Source: Rotaria sordida
Lineage: Eukaryota; Rotifera; Eurotatoria; Philodinida; Philodinidae
Length of the DNA: 64,000 bases
Direction of reading: 5' to 3'
Assembly: GCA_905250125.1 (NCBI GenBank)
Contig: CAJNOL010000785.1
Span: 1 to 64,000 of the forward strand
Position numbers and translations under genes: made by a program. Numbering within the stretch: position 1 is the stretch's first letter; every line of letters begins with the position of its first letter. The notes beneath the pieces are model-generated. The model did not search any database, was not told the DNA's origin, and saw only the letters and a list, made by a program, of their open reading frames with translations. This document shows positions 24,655-35,400 of the stretch, piece by piece.

Positions 24655-25015
24655 AATAACGATTTTTTTATAAAATTTGACTAAAGTTAACTGGGGCTCT
24701 AGGAATCTGAATCTGTAATCGGTTTCTCAGAATTTTGAGTTTCATTTTTTCAATCAAGGAAAGGATGCTCTTAAAATATAATAATTTTTTTACAAAGTTT
24801 GATCAAAAGTAATTGGGCCGAGGGATTCGAATATCTAATCAGTTTCTCAAAACTTTGAGATTGATTTTTTTTATTAAAAAAAGCTTTTTAGTAAGAATTT
24901 TTTCACAAAAAATTGCTTTCGGTAAAATAATTCAAGCTCAAAATTTTGAGAAACCGATTAGAGCTTCGGATTTCTTGACCCCAATTACTTTTGATGACAC
25001 TTTACGAAAAAAGCT
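24655..25015. mobile_element. foldback element with a duplicated left arm
   Basis: AACTGGGGCTCTAGGAATCT and AATCGGTTTCTCAGAATTTT (left) pair with the reverse complement of the right arm, AATTGGGGTCAAGAAATCCG and AATCGGTTTCTCAAAATTTT. A second copy in the left orientation lies at about 24795-24865, so the left arm is tandemly duplicated. No coding capacity. Confidence 0.6.
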
Positions 25016-25036
25016 GTTAGCGCAATCCTTGTGGGA

Positions 25037-25395
25037 TAAAAATGTGAAACGTGATGTAGCTGATGTTACTAGCCAGAAACACATTATTTTCTTCGGTATG
25101 CGTACCTTGGAACGCATTTATTCATCATTTTTTACTTAATACTCTAGAGCTGAAATAAGGAAACAGTTGATATATTCTCATGAGATTCTAGTGATATATA
25201 ATTGTCAATCCTGTAACAAAATGTCTGTCACGATCTGTGCTGGTCTCTGGAGCTCGTCTGTCACGGTCTGTGATGTTTCATTAATTATTTACTACCGAAT
25301 AATTAATTAAAAATTAGTTAATCGTCTGTCACAGTCTCTGGAGCAGGAAGGGGTGTCAATTGCTATCCTACATACTTCAACACTTTTAGATCGTA
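25037..25395 (+). repeat. dispersed repeat with ATGTGAAAC...GATGTAGCT core, copy 2
   Basis: AAAATGTGAAACGTGATGTA opens a stretch matching 6060-6350. It ends near TACTTCAACACTTTTAGATC, which matches the 53770-53985 copy. Inside, a GTCTGTCAC(G/A)(A/G)TCT motif occurs three times. Class unknown. Confidence 0.5.
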
Positions 25396-25917
25396 TTTCA
25401 CAAAAAACGTTATTTCCTCGAACCTGATTACTCTTGGTCAAACTTGATAACAAAAAATCATTATTATGTTGGCAAAAGAATTTACGCCATGTTGTCTTCC
25501 GTCCAAGTGGGAAAAACGAAAATTCTGTACTTCATCGTACTTCACTGTACTCAAAGAGTATGTCAAGAGTATCTGCTAAAATGTCTAAGCTATTTCAAGT
25601 CTACTATGAACATGGGTCACGAGCATATTAATTTGGGTTCATTTAATATAAGTTTTTTGTCACTTTTTCAATTCCGACTTAGTCAATTTACACCGCTCTA
25701 TTCGAACCTGTTTCCAGTCTTGACCGTACACATTAAAAATATCTCGAAATCCGTCGAAAATAGAAAGATTCGAAATTTTCGATTAATTTCGACATACTTT
25801 TAATGTATATGATGAAGGCGGGTTACAGAAACTTTGGCTCACAGAATTTTCGATACGATCCGAAATTTCGATGATTTTTTGACGGGGCCAAAATTCCTTT
25901 AGGACTTTTGGTCCATA

Positions 25918-26242
25918 ATTGAATTGACTTCGTTGATCCCTAAAATTAAAAAAAATCTAATTTTCTTTTTTAAATGGTTGCTAGATATCGCAGTGTTGAG
26001 ATTGGGTGTGGGTGTGAGTGTTGATGAAAAGACTTAAATCCAGACGTCCACACCCGCACTACACCTATACACACTCAGCCACATCCACACCCACACACCA
26101 TGTACACCTAATATGACGTCCTGCTTGGCACTACGCCATATCACTAAGTATTATGATGTTCTGCTCAGCATTACAACATCTAACAACTAACTAACAAAAA
26201 AATAGGCTTTTTATTTTAGAGGAAAATGAGGTCAATTCAGTC
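25918..26242. mobile_element. inverted-repeat element (TTGACCTCATTAACC family), copy 2
   Basis: The left end reads TGAATTGACTTCGTTGATCC and the reverse complement of the right end TGAATTGACCTCATTTTCCT, both followed by CTAAAAT and A-rich sequence. The inner part keeps AGTTGTTAGATGTTGTAATGC, similar to copy 1 at 5757-5955. A GGGTGTGGGTGTG to CACACCCACAC block sits in its middle. Confidence 0.55.
26003..26103. repeat. GTGGGTGTGG-like G/T-rich tract facing a C/A-rich tract
   Basis: GGGTGTGGGTGTGAGTG on the left faces CCACATCCACACCCACACAC on the right. Similar facing tracts lie at about 14180-14235 and at 26905-26935 with 27270-27285. The unit resembles a degenerate TGTGGG array, the telomeric repeat reported for bdelloid rotifers as I recall it. 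Confidence 0.5.
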
Positions 26243-26950
26243 GTGGACCGAAAATTCGGGCCAAAAATTGTGTGGACCGAAATTTCGGTCTTCTAATGAA
26301 GACCGGTAAGAGATTCGGATAGAGCGATATGAAATGACTAAGTTGAAGTTGAAAAAGGCGATCGGAACCGATGACATATAACATCAAAATAATTCTATCT
26401 TCTAATCGAAACTTTAGAAATCAGTGCATCCCTATTGTCACTAAATGCTATTAACTTCTTTTCTTACTTCAATACTTTTTGTTGTTAAAACAGTTTTCAT
26501 CTTTCTTTCGAAATCAAGACAAAATCAAACATTTGGTAATTATGAAATGGCGTGAAATAGAAATGTTTTTTTCTTTTGCAAATATTTGGACAACTGAAAG
26601 AACAAGAAAAATCGCGCTGTGAAAGATAAATATTTCGATTTGTGCTTTCTTTCATTGTATTGAAAGCATCTTTCAAAAAAATTTCAGAACCTTGAAGGGA
26701 TTGAATTTTGTTGTTTACTAAGTGAAAGAGTAAATGTCTTTCGTTATCGAGGAAAATGTTTTCAGATGTTATTATAATCGAATTTTTTTCCGTTTAAAAG
26801 AAGTGAAAATCTACCCAGTGAGTAGACGCTTCATTGACTGTAAGCCAAGTCAGTACTTCAACGAGGTATTCTTATTTTTCAGTTTTTTTCCAAGAGACTA
26901 TCGGTATATAGATGTGGGTGTGGATGTGTAAGTGATATGAGTGCGAATGC

Positions 26951-27241
26951 ACTGTTAAAAAAAGCGTAGAATGAAAACTCCACAGAAGGAATTGATTAGT
27001 CTCATAAACCTACATCGAATTTCATAAATCCCTTTAGGATACATACCATTTTCATAAACTCTTCAATGATTTATTATCTTTGTAGCTGCATAAGAATTTC
27101 TGAAAATGAAATGTGTAATAACCCCTTGATGGGTTTATAAAAATGGTATATCTCCTATAGAGATTGATGAAATTTGATATAGGATGATGAGGCTAATCAA
27201 ACTCTTCTGCAAGGTTTTTAATTTTATGATTTTTTGCAGTG
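26951..27241. mobile_element. foldback element with CACTG ends
   Basis: The left arm begins CACTGTTAAAAAAAGCGT and the reverse complement of the right arm CACTGCAAAAAATCATAA. Both continue through TTGATTAG(T/C)CTCAT, (T/A)TTTCAT and ATACCATTTT(C/T)ATAAAC. It is flanked on both sides by GTGGGTGTGG-like tracts in mirrored orientation. Confidence 0.7.
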
Positions 27242-27562
27242 CGTCGACACATCTCTACTCACACAATAGCCACACCCACATCCAGATTCATACTTAAATC
27301 TGCTCACACATTCATCTACATCGACATGAAGATTACGGTACAGAGCAATTCAATTATGTAAACTTTCTTGGTTTGCAAGAAACTTTCAAAAGAATTGCTG
27401 ACAATAGTGCAAACAGCTCAAGCATCTACGACAACGGCATGCAAACAACCATGACACAGCAGTCGCATATGGTAATTTCCATTGTCGCCCAACTTTTGTT
27501 CGTCAACGATGTGTCTCATCGATTCTGGGGATGTGCGGTTCCAGTGTAAAAACTGTGAATAC

Positions 27563-29060
27563 CGACACTGACATCACCGAAGGACGGTACACTGAGCACC
27601 GAGTTACACTACAGTAATGTCACTGTTACTGGGAATAAACCGACACCGAAATCACTGATACGCTGTCGTTCACTGCAGCACTGACATTCACTGACTACTG
27701 GTTACACTGAAATTGGTACTAAATGAAGCACTGACACCCTGACTCTATCACAACACATTACCTTGTGCACTTCTGTTTATAATTCTTAACGAAAAATACA
27801 GGAGTGAGCATATGAGTGGGATGTTGGTGGAAGTGAATATCAGTTGAAAGGAATCACACCAACACCTCTGTACCCGAACAGCGACATAGAAGCTTTTCGA
27901 TACCTGAGAGAACCTCTGGTATGAAAAATTTGAGTTGTGATTAAGTGCTGAATAAAATTGTGGACATTAATTAAGACTCAATGTTGATTCTCACTGTTAC
28001 AGAATTAAGTTCAGATTTTTCCGGACTTTTAATCCCTAATATAACATATCTCCTTTGCATATTTATTTAATTCAAACCGGAACATATTTTAGATTCTCGT
28101 TACCCTGAAATGAAGGTATGAGACTAGTGTCAAGTTTCATCATTTTGGTTGAACCTATGGCTTTGTATATCACTCGAAGGCTTTCTGAAAAAAAACGAAT
28201 TTAATATCCGTAAAAAAAATAAAGATTTACGAGGAAGGACCTAAGCTTGAAACAATATTTACGAATTAAGAATAGAGTTAACAATAAAATAATTAAGAGA
28301 AGTTAACTTAATTATTCGAAAGTAAGATAATTGAGCTTTATGCTGCTTTTCAGGCAGTGTCTATGTGCTCACTTCTGTATTTGTCATCGAGAATTATAAA
28401 TAAAAGCGCATAAGATGATATGCTGTGGGAGAATCAGTGTGTCAATGTGCTCAGTGGGCAGTAAACGTCGGTGCTTCAATGAACGACAGTATATCCCAGG
28501 TCAAAGAAAACGGCGTCGTAAACGACCGTAAACGGTATAAAACGGCGAAAAACGGCGCTATTACGGGCCGTAATCCGTCAGCTCGTTTTAAGACCACCGT
28601 TTAGTGCAGTAAACGATCATTGTTTTTACAAGAAACGCCCATCGTTTTTCGCCGTATTTTAGTCGCAAAATGAGATGACGAAAATAATGCGAGAAGCAAT
28701 ACTGTATCATATTGCACGATATTTTATGGAGACCATTTTTCGCCATACCATTTTACGGCTAAAATACGGCGAAAAACGATGGCCTTTTCTTGTAAAGCCG
28801 ATGATCGCTTACTGCACTAAATGGTGGTCGTAAAACGGGCTGACGGATTAAGGCCCGTAATAGCGCCGTTTTATACCGTTTACGACGCCGTTACGAACAT
28901 CCGGAATGATCGACCTGGGATATCAGTGAATTTCGGTGCTTCAGTGAACAACAGTGTATCAGTGATTTCGGTGTCGGTTTATTCCCAGTGACAGTGACAT
29001 CACTACAGTGTAACCCAGTGCTCAGTGTCCCGTTCTTCGATGACGTCAGTTATCAGTAAA
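27563..29060. mobile_element. large CACTG-rich foldback element, about 1.5 kb, with another inserted in it
   Basis: The left arm (27563-27730) contains CACTGAGCACCGAGTTACAC, then GGGAATAAACCGACACCGAA and ATCACTGATACGCTGTCGTT. The reverse complement of the right arm (28922-29060) contains CACTGAGCACTGGGTTACAC, GGGAATAAACCGACACCGAA and ATCACTGATACACTGTTGTT. The right arm is interrupted by the element at 28493-28922. The interior (27740-28430) shows no coding region. Confidence 0.75.
28493..28922. mobile_element. GC-richer palindromic element nested in the 27563-29060 foldback
   Basis: The ends are TATCCCAGGTC and GACCTGGGATA, with a likely TA target duplication. The arms are about 180 bp and nearly perfect, with AAACGG/ACGGCGAAAAACG motifs repeated within each arm (CGGCGTCGTAAACG on the left, CGTTTACGACGCCG on the right). 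No coding capacity. Its base composition stands out from the surrounding AT-rich DNA. Close arm similarity suggests it is younger than its host element. Confidence 0.8.
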
Positions 29061-29374
29061 CCTAAACTGCACATTCCTAATCGATTCCAATATTGCCGAA
29101 TGAATTCATAAAAGAAAAACTAGTCAGGATCAAACATGATTCATTCTGTATAAGAACACTTTACTATAATTTATTTATTTATTACTGAATCGATTAGTTA
29201 CTAAGTCTATGAAATCTGTTGCCTGATCGAAAATAGATGCCATCAGAAGAAGATTACATATGTCTGAATTTTTAACTCAGTACTTGTAGTGGCCGTATAG
29301 TTTCTATGTTTCGTAGGAGTTTCAATAGTTAGATTCAGAAGTATTCGTGAAAGAGTATGGGTGTTTTATTCATG

Positions 29375-30155
29375 GGTTGCCTAATTCGACTTCGAATATA
29401 AATGGACCTTTTCGAGCATAATGCCACTTCGAAAATGAATAAAAAAATTTGAACCAGCACTGAATACAGCCAAAAGCCAGAGCTAAAGTTTTATTTCACT
29501 TATATTTTATAATTTCCAGCTTTGGTTATTTTATATCAAAATAGCCAAAAACTAGTAGTGTCAAAACTGAGAGTTGAATTCAACTATTGAAGAGGTTTTC
29601 AACTATGCTGAGATCCTACAATCATCATCTGGGATGCTACAGGCATCACCTTGGATGCTGCAAACATCGTCTGTGATACTACAGGCTTCATCTTGGATGT
29701 TACGCGCAATACTTAGTATGCCACAGGCATCATGGTACAAGTATCCAAAAAAGCTTTTGCTCGTGCAACCGACCTTTTATTTTGGCGTTACAGCGTGGGA
29801 TGCGTAGCGCTCCCAGAAGAGCCGCGACTAATGCTGGTCTCTATGAACACAATGCCTGTAGCATTCCAGAAAATGCTCGTAACAAAATAAATGATGCCTC
29901 TGGCACCAAGGTAATGCTTGTAGCATCCCAGATGATGCCTGTAGTATCTCAGCATAATTGAAAGCCTCTTCAATAGTTGAATTCAACTCTCAGTTTTGAC
30001 ACTACTGGCTTTTGACTATTTTGATATAAAATAAACAAAGTTAGGAATTATAAAACATAAGTGAGATGAAACTTTGACTTTTGGCTACAGTGTTGCCGGT
30101 CAAATTTTCTCAAATCTGACTTATTTTCGAACTCGAATTAGGCATCTACTCGCTT
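29375..30155. mobile_element. foldback element with an internal GATGCTACAGGCATCA satellite
   Basis: TTGAATTCAACTATTGAAGA (left) faces TCTTCAATAGTTGAATTCAA (right). Further out, GTTGCCTAATTCGACTTCGAA faces the reverse complement GATGCCTAATTCGAGTTCGAA. Between the arms a unit of about 25 bp, GGGATGCTACAGGCATCA(T/C), repeats several times in both orientations, giving spurious Leu/Gln/Ala/Ser open frames. Confidence 0.7.
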
Positions 30156-30485
30156 TCTTTCTCACATGCATATCTCGATTGATTCATTTCGCATTGTCAT
30201 GCTTCACTGACCACGATGCATAGCAATTAGACTCGTATGTATGAACAGCTTCTGTTTCTCGTTGAAATTTCTATCACTTCATTGACTTTGACGAAGCGCG
30301 GTAAACATTCGTCCCAAAGAGATCTCTTATTGGAACGATAAATTGCACTTAATCACAAGCCAACGCCGTTCATCATTGTCATAGATTGCCATCCTGATAA
30401 CCGGTTGTGAACGATGATACATGAGCGCACCTAGTATGTATGACTACGAAGTCCACTACCGTTCCGAGCATATCACTAGTAGTGT

Positions 30486-31094
30486 GTGTGGATGTGTGTG
30501 TCTGTGTGTGTTATTGAACAGAACATCCACACTGACTCCCGTCTTCGAATAAAATTTGGTAAAGAGAAGACCAAATTGCAAAAACAAATACGTAAATTTT
30601 TTAAACGCCTGAAGAGCTATTCACGTTTCTTTTCGGAACGGACGTTTGAGACATCATGTATTTGTAACACTGATCGCCGTATGTTTTCAACACATGAAAC
30701 AAATAGAGTATTACCAGCAAAATATTCTAATAATTTATCTCAATCATATCCACAATATAATCCTCATCATCAAGTTACAACATATACGATTGAAGGTCAA
30801 CCATACACATCAGCACAATCTCATTATTCATCAGTAGTAGTACGACCTGCTACAACGATAACAACACCAAGAAAAATAGAAACCAAACCATTTGTAGGAC
30901 CAAACGTTAGTTCAGCTAGCTATGATCAAGTATGTGCACGTTGTAATCAAGAACCTCAAATGATATTAACAACAAATTATGAACGAAAAAATTTCTTTCC
31001 ATATTTATGCATCTATTGTAATAATGAGATTGTAAATCATCGTCGAAAACCACCATTTGTTCAATCAAAATCTAGACCCATATGGAGACCTTAA
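30486..31094 (+). CDS. possible chimeric ORF: new 5' end fused to the membrane-protein tail
   Basis: An open frame of 202 codons. The last 143 residues match the tail of the protein at 8916-11430, including CARC...CIYC and the end SRPIWRP. The four membrane segments are absent. Instead about 60 residues rich in Lys/Arg (GKEKTKLQKQIRKFFKRLKS) precede the junction at 30665. The tail has only scattered amino-acid changes and no stop, and has one TNET-type unit rather than four. It may be a truncated pseudogene still open by chance, or a live fusion. The ATG at 30486 lies in a GT-rich microsatellite, so the real start is uncertain. Confidence 0.4.
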   Translation: MWMCVSVCVIEQNIHTDSRLRIKFGKEKTKLQKQIRKFFKRLKSYSRFFSERTFETSCICNTDRRMFSTHETNRVLPAKYSNNLSQSYPQYNPHHQVTTYTIEGQPYTSAQSHYSSVVVRPATTITTPRKIETKPFVGPNVSSASYDQVCARCNQEPQMILTTNYERKNFFPYLCIYCNNEIVNHRRKPPFVQSKSRPIWRP

Positions 31095-31985
31095 TTATTT
31101 TATATATACATATCTTATTTTTATANNNNNNNNNNGAAATAAATATAAACAGATTCATTTCACTCTTCAATTGTATTTTGACGAGATTTTCAAACCATAC
31201 GAGTTGTTTCTTGTATTTCAAGTGACATATATGACAAGAACCAATTAATTACCTTCATTCATTCTTGTTAAGCTAATATTCAATGATTATCTCAATATGA
31301 TAATTAGTCAAAAGATCTGTTCTATCTAAAATTCTTTTGAAGACGGGAAATTGATTCAAATATTGGATAATGTGCATGTAGATGATCAACAGTGTACACT
31401 ATCGATGATTCTCTTAGTAACTTTAAGATAAAAAAAAGCATAATGTTTATAGATAAAGGTGTATTATATGATGTAAGAAAATTATATTTCAAAAACATGA
31501 TGTTATTCAATGGACAAGGTTATAAAACATATTCATCAATGGATTGTTTTAAAAAATTTAAAAGCAATATATAGTTACTAGTTCTGTTTCGTTTTCGAGA
31601 CAGAAAAAGGAAAAATAGCTGGTACATGTTGTTGATAATCAATATAAGCTTGACCAAATATTTGTATTAATTTGCGTTCTTCAAAATAAATACCAATTGA
31701 TCCATATATACATGTATATATAATAAAAGCCAAACGATCAAGTGACATAACAGGCGTGATTGTTAAACTCAATAATGTAATCAAATACAAAGGATGACGA
31801 CAATAACGAAATAGACCAGTTGTCACTAAAGTCGGATTATTTATTGTTCGTGCCTCTGACTTTACTGACGATGAATAGGGGCATCCAATACTTTCGGTTT
31901 TATTAAAGATTTGTTTTAGACCACAAAATTCAAATGGATTAAACTGGATAACCACATACCATGCTTTTAAAAAAATATTGTTATA
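30665..31985 (+). repeat. segmental duplication, copy 2
   Basis: Direct repeat of 10920-12315, about 19.7 kb downstream. The left breakpoint falls in the membrane-protein gene just after its last membrane segment. On the right, homology stops just after the methyltransferase intron. Here the methyltransferase gene continues intact. Confidence 0.85.
31126..31135. other. assembly gap (10 N)
   Basis: Ten N with the same flanks as the gap at 11462-11471. Two copies of one segment sharing a gap at the same base suggests an unreadable simple repeat or a copied consensus. Confidence 0.95.
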
Positions 31986-32496
31986 ATAATAAATACAGAA
32001 GAGAACTATAGTTACCTGGAGCGTAGATAACATTGAATATAAAGAATAACGCAAGGTTTTGTTGATAATCACTCATCGTTGATGGTAACCAATTCCAAAG
32101 TTGTATATGTGTATGTTGCCAAAAACCCATAATAATAAATGCAGTGACAGTTACTAGCAAACAATAAACAGTTCGAAGTGTTTGTTTAGGAAACAAGAAT
32201 CGGCCAAGAAAAACTTGAGCAAATTCTTGTGCAAAAACTGTATGAACCAAACCAAAAATTGCATTAAGAAAAGCATTAAATATTAGTTTAGCAATAACTG
32301 ATGATGATATTGTATTAATGTGCACATATGGAAAATTAAAAAGAGGATTTAGAATAGGTAGATAAGTTGAAATAAAATTTGTATATATTACTGGCATTTG
32401 CATATCACATGCAACCCAAAAGAAAAGAGTGAACGCAAGAGTTGCTCCAAACAATACATTTAGTATAAGCCAGATAATGCGAGTAGCGAAATTCAT
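31578..32496 (-). CDS. MddA/NnrU-like membrane methyltransferase
   Basis: Two exons (32496-32016 and 31963-31578) with a 52-nt intron give 288 residues (frame-checked). The product is hydrophobic with about six membrane segments. The second half carries the signature of the isoprenylcysteine/NnrU/MddA methyltransferase fold: FNPFEFCGLKQIF, GLFRYCRHPLYL, LTITPVMSLDRLAF and EERKLIQIFGQAYIDYQQHV. The upstream match AIFGLVHTVFAQEFAQ also fits bacterial methanethiol S-methyltransferase (MddA) better than eukaryotic ICMT. The expected reaction is SAM-dependent methylation of a small thiol, but substrate cannot be read from sequence. A bacterial origin by transfer, with later intron gain, is plausible. 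The ATG is preceded by TTTTCTAG, so an untranslated or extra 5' exon is possible. A decayed partial copy lies at 11905-12315. Confidence 0.8.
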
Positions 32497-35400
32497 CTAG
32501 AAAACAGTAAAATAAAAATTCATATGTATTTTATTCTTTACTATTATTTTTTTCTGAGTGTATTTAGAGAAGACGATCGTCATTAACGATAGTAACTTGA
32601 TGTGCGAAATTTCTTGAACAAAGCTAAAATTAGAATTCTGAGTTAAGCTTATTATCTAGTTTTATGTTGTATTCAAACAAATAATAAATCACTCAATCAT
32701 ATCTATCTATACCTCTGGAAAGCAAAAGTTAGACACTTTATTCTGGATATATTGTCACTATAACAGCATATTGTTAAGAGAAAAATACCATATCCGGAAA
32801 GCGCGTGAAATTCTCTACCACCCTGTATATTTGTATTTTAGTTTTCGCTTCTGAATAATCAACATAAATTAAGTATAATGAAGACAACCTCATGTTCAGA
32901 TTCCTACAGACATGGCTTTGTCTCTGTAATCAAATTAAGTTTTTTAGATTTTACATCACTGTAGAATGATTGTTTTGAAAGAGCAATTATATATCCTGAT
33001 AGCGCTTGAAATTCTCTATCTTTCTATATATTTGTTTACTTCTTTATACTTATCTATTATCAAAATAATATACGAACAATGAAGTCATTTCAACTGACAA
33101 TTTCGAAAAACCTTGTGTATGACATATTTTTTCAAACTATAAGTACAAAGAAAATTATTTTTTATAAAAATGATTATGTATTCTAATAGAGTTTCAAATT
33201 TTCTATCATCCTATGTATTTTTATCTTACCCTATATGGTAACATGTATATTGGAATAAAATCTATACTAAAAATTCCAATTTTAGTGTATCTAAAGATTT
33301 CTTTACTTAGTCAAATTTCGAAACCGTACATATACGAACTTGCCCTCCCCCCCCCCCCCCAATGGTTAAATAGTAATCTTGCGATTTAGAATTTGATTTG
33401 ATCAGATACTTTATTACAAGGGGAAAAAAGCAAATCCTCGGATCCTTTTGGATCCCAGTTTAGATCCTTTTGGATCTTTTCAGATCCTAGGATCTAAAAG
33501 GATCCGAGGATCCGCTTTTTCCCCCTTGCTTTATTATTTATTATAAAAAATACCTATTATTTATTATTCGTTTATATGATCTTAGAATTATAAATGCAAT
33601 GATGGATTCCATCCAAACCAATAATAGTGTCTTATGATAGATGGCTTGGCATGTATAATAAACAATGGCAGAATACATTGAGTTAAATATATATAAGTAT
33701 ATATATATATACACTGTACCTAAACTATTCCGTAACATCTATATGCATACCACGTGTGTTGGAATAAAAAATTCATACTGAAAACTCCAGCTTTAGTGTA
33801 TTTGAGGACTTCTTCCCAGGTTAAATTGTAGAGCCGTTTATATACGACGACGATTCCTAAAGGGCTAGTGAGGTCATTTTAAGAAGAAAAAGTGTCACGT
33901 AAATAAAAATGATTGTTCGCAATCAAAATATAATGAAGACTATTAAAAGTTTTTTTTACACTTTATTTACATACCTAATTATTATATTTATCATTTTGTC
34001 AATAAAATAAAAATTGTGTTGTTTCTGCTATTCTTTTATATCTTTGTTCTCTTTCGAAGTATAAATATGAATTGTTTATCTAGTGCGCATGTTTCGTAAG
34101 TCTGATATGAGAGTATAATGAATGGTGATAAGCACCGATGACATTAAAAATTAAATTTATTGTCTAAATAGTAGTATAGTCGATGATATATGACGCATAG
34201 TCATTCTTGGCAAACTTTGGATCGGATCTTGTGATAATACATCAATTAACTTTTTATTTCAGTTGGTTTTGCAATGCATTTTAATATTATCAAAACGGCA
34301 ACGAAACATACGACAAACCTTACCAAATAAAAAAAGCCATCAGAATCAACTTAAACTAAAGACAACAGATAAAGAAGCCTAAAATGACTCCAAAAAAAGA
34401 ACACATTCAAAATCTATTTTTAATCAATAGCAACTGAAATAGAGCAGTCAGAGAAACGGAAATGTATACACTACAAGAATCGTTTGTTTTTTTATTTATT
34501 GTGTTTAACACAATTTTATTTTGTGAGTTCTTGTCTAAATCAACTAGTTCATCATTTTATAAAGTTTGATTCCTATAATAGTCTTTTTTCAAAGAGAATT
34601 TTTCAAAAATCAATTCAAGCATTCCAAACTACACTAAATTCTCATATCAGCTATGACTATTATTATGTTTAACTTTAATTGAAGTCTAGTTTAATCTAGC
34701 AATTTGCAGTATTCGTGAGTGTTCTCAATTGAAATCTAGTCTATCTTAGCAAGCTGCGAGCAAAGACAAGATCACTAAGGTTATCTCTTTTGAGTAGTAC
34801 TTTGTTATCGATGTTTATTTGTCTTCGAATATAACGCAGTCCATAAATAATATGTAAAGTGCAAATATATTATGCTGTTAAATGTTGTTGAGTTATGTTT
34901 CAATAAAAAAAAGAAATGTAAATTGTTTTTTGTTTATGTATTTCCTATGATAGAATAATAACTGCCTTCTCTCGAAATCTCACAATTTAAAAATTTTAAA
35001 TTTTAATTCACTTGTTCAAAGAAATGCTTTCGAAAATCATTTTTTCGATGTCGACACAGAAGAAATCATTGTTGTATACATTACAATATGGATTAGTGGA
35101 AATGACTGCTCTGACTAATTAAGAGAAAAAAACAAGTACGTGCCATGTTTTGTTAATGCAAATGACAATTTGAATTTATTTTTATGTAAAAGAAAATTAT
35201 TTCATAGTTTTATACCTAATTAAAACCAATTCTGTCTAAGTCTAATTTTACCCAATGTTTAATTTTTTGCTTACGACATATATACATAAAGATGGATGTC
35301 TTGTTTGCATCTGTAGTCTATTAGCGTGTTCCCAAGAAAGTTAAAGAAATAAAGTTAAGTTAAACTGTGACACTGTTCATCTCTATTTTAGATGAATAAG

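Noticed and set aside
29574-29807. Open frame rich in Met/Leu/Gln/Ala/Ser
   Set aside because: It reads through the internal satellite of a foldback element.
33347-33360. Run of 14 C as a functional site
   Set aside because: It is a simple homopolymer; its length is also prone to sequencing error.
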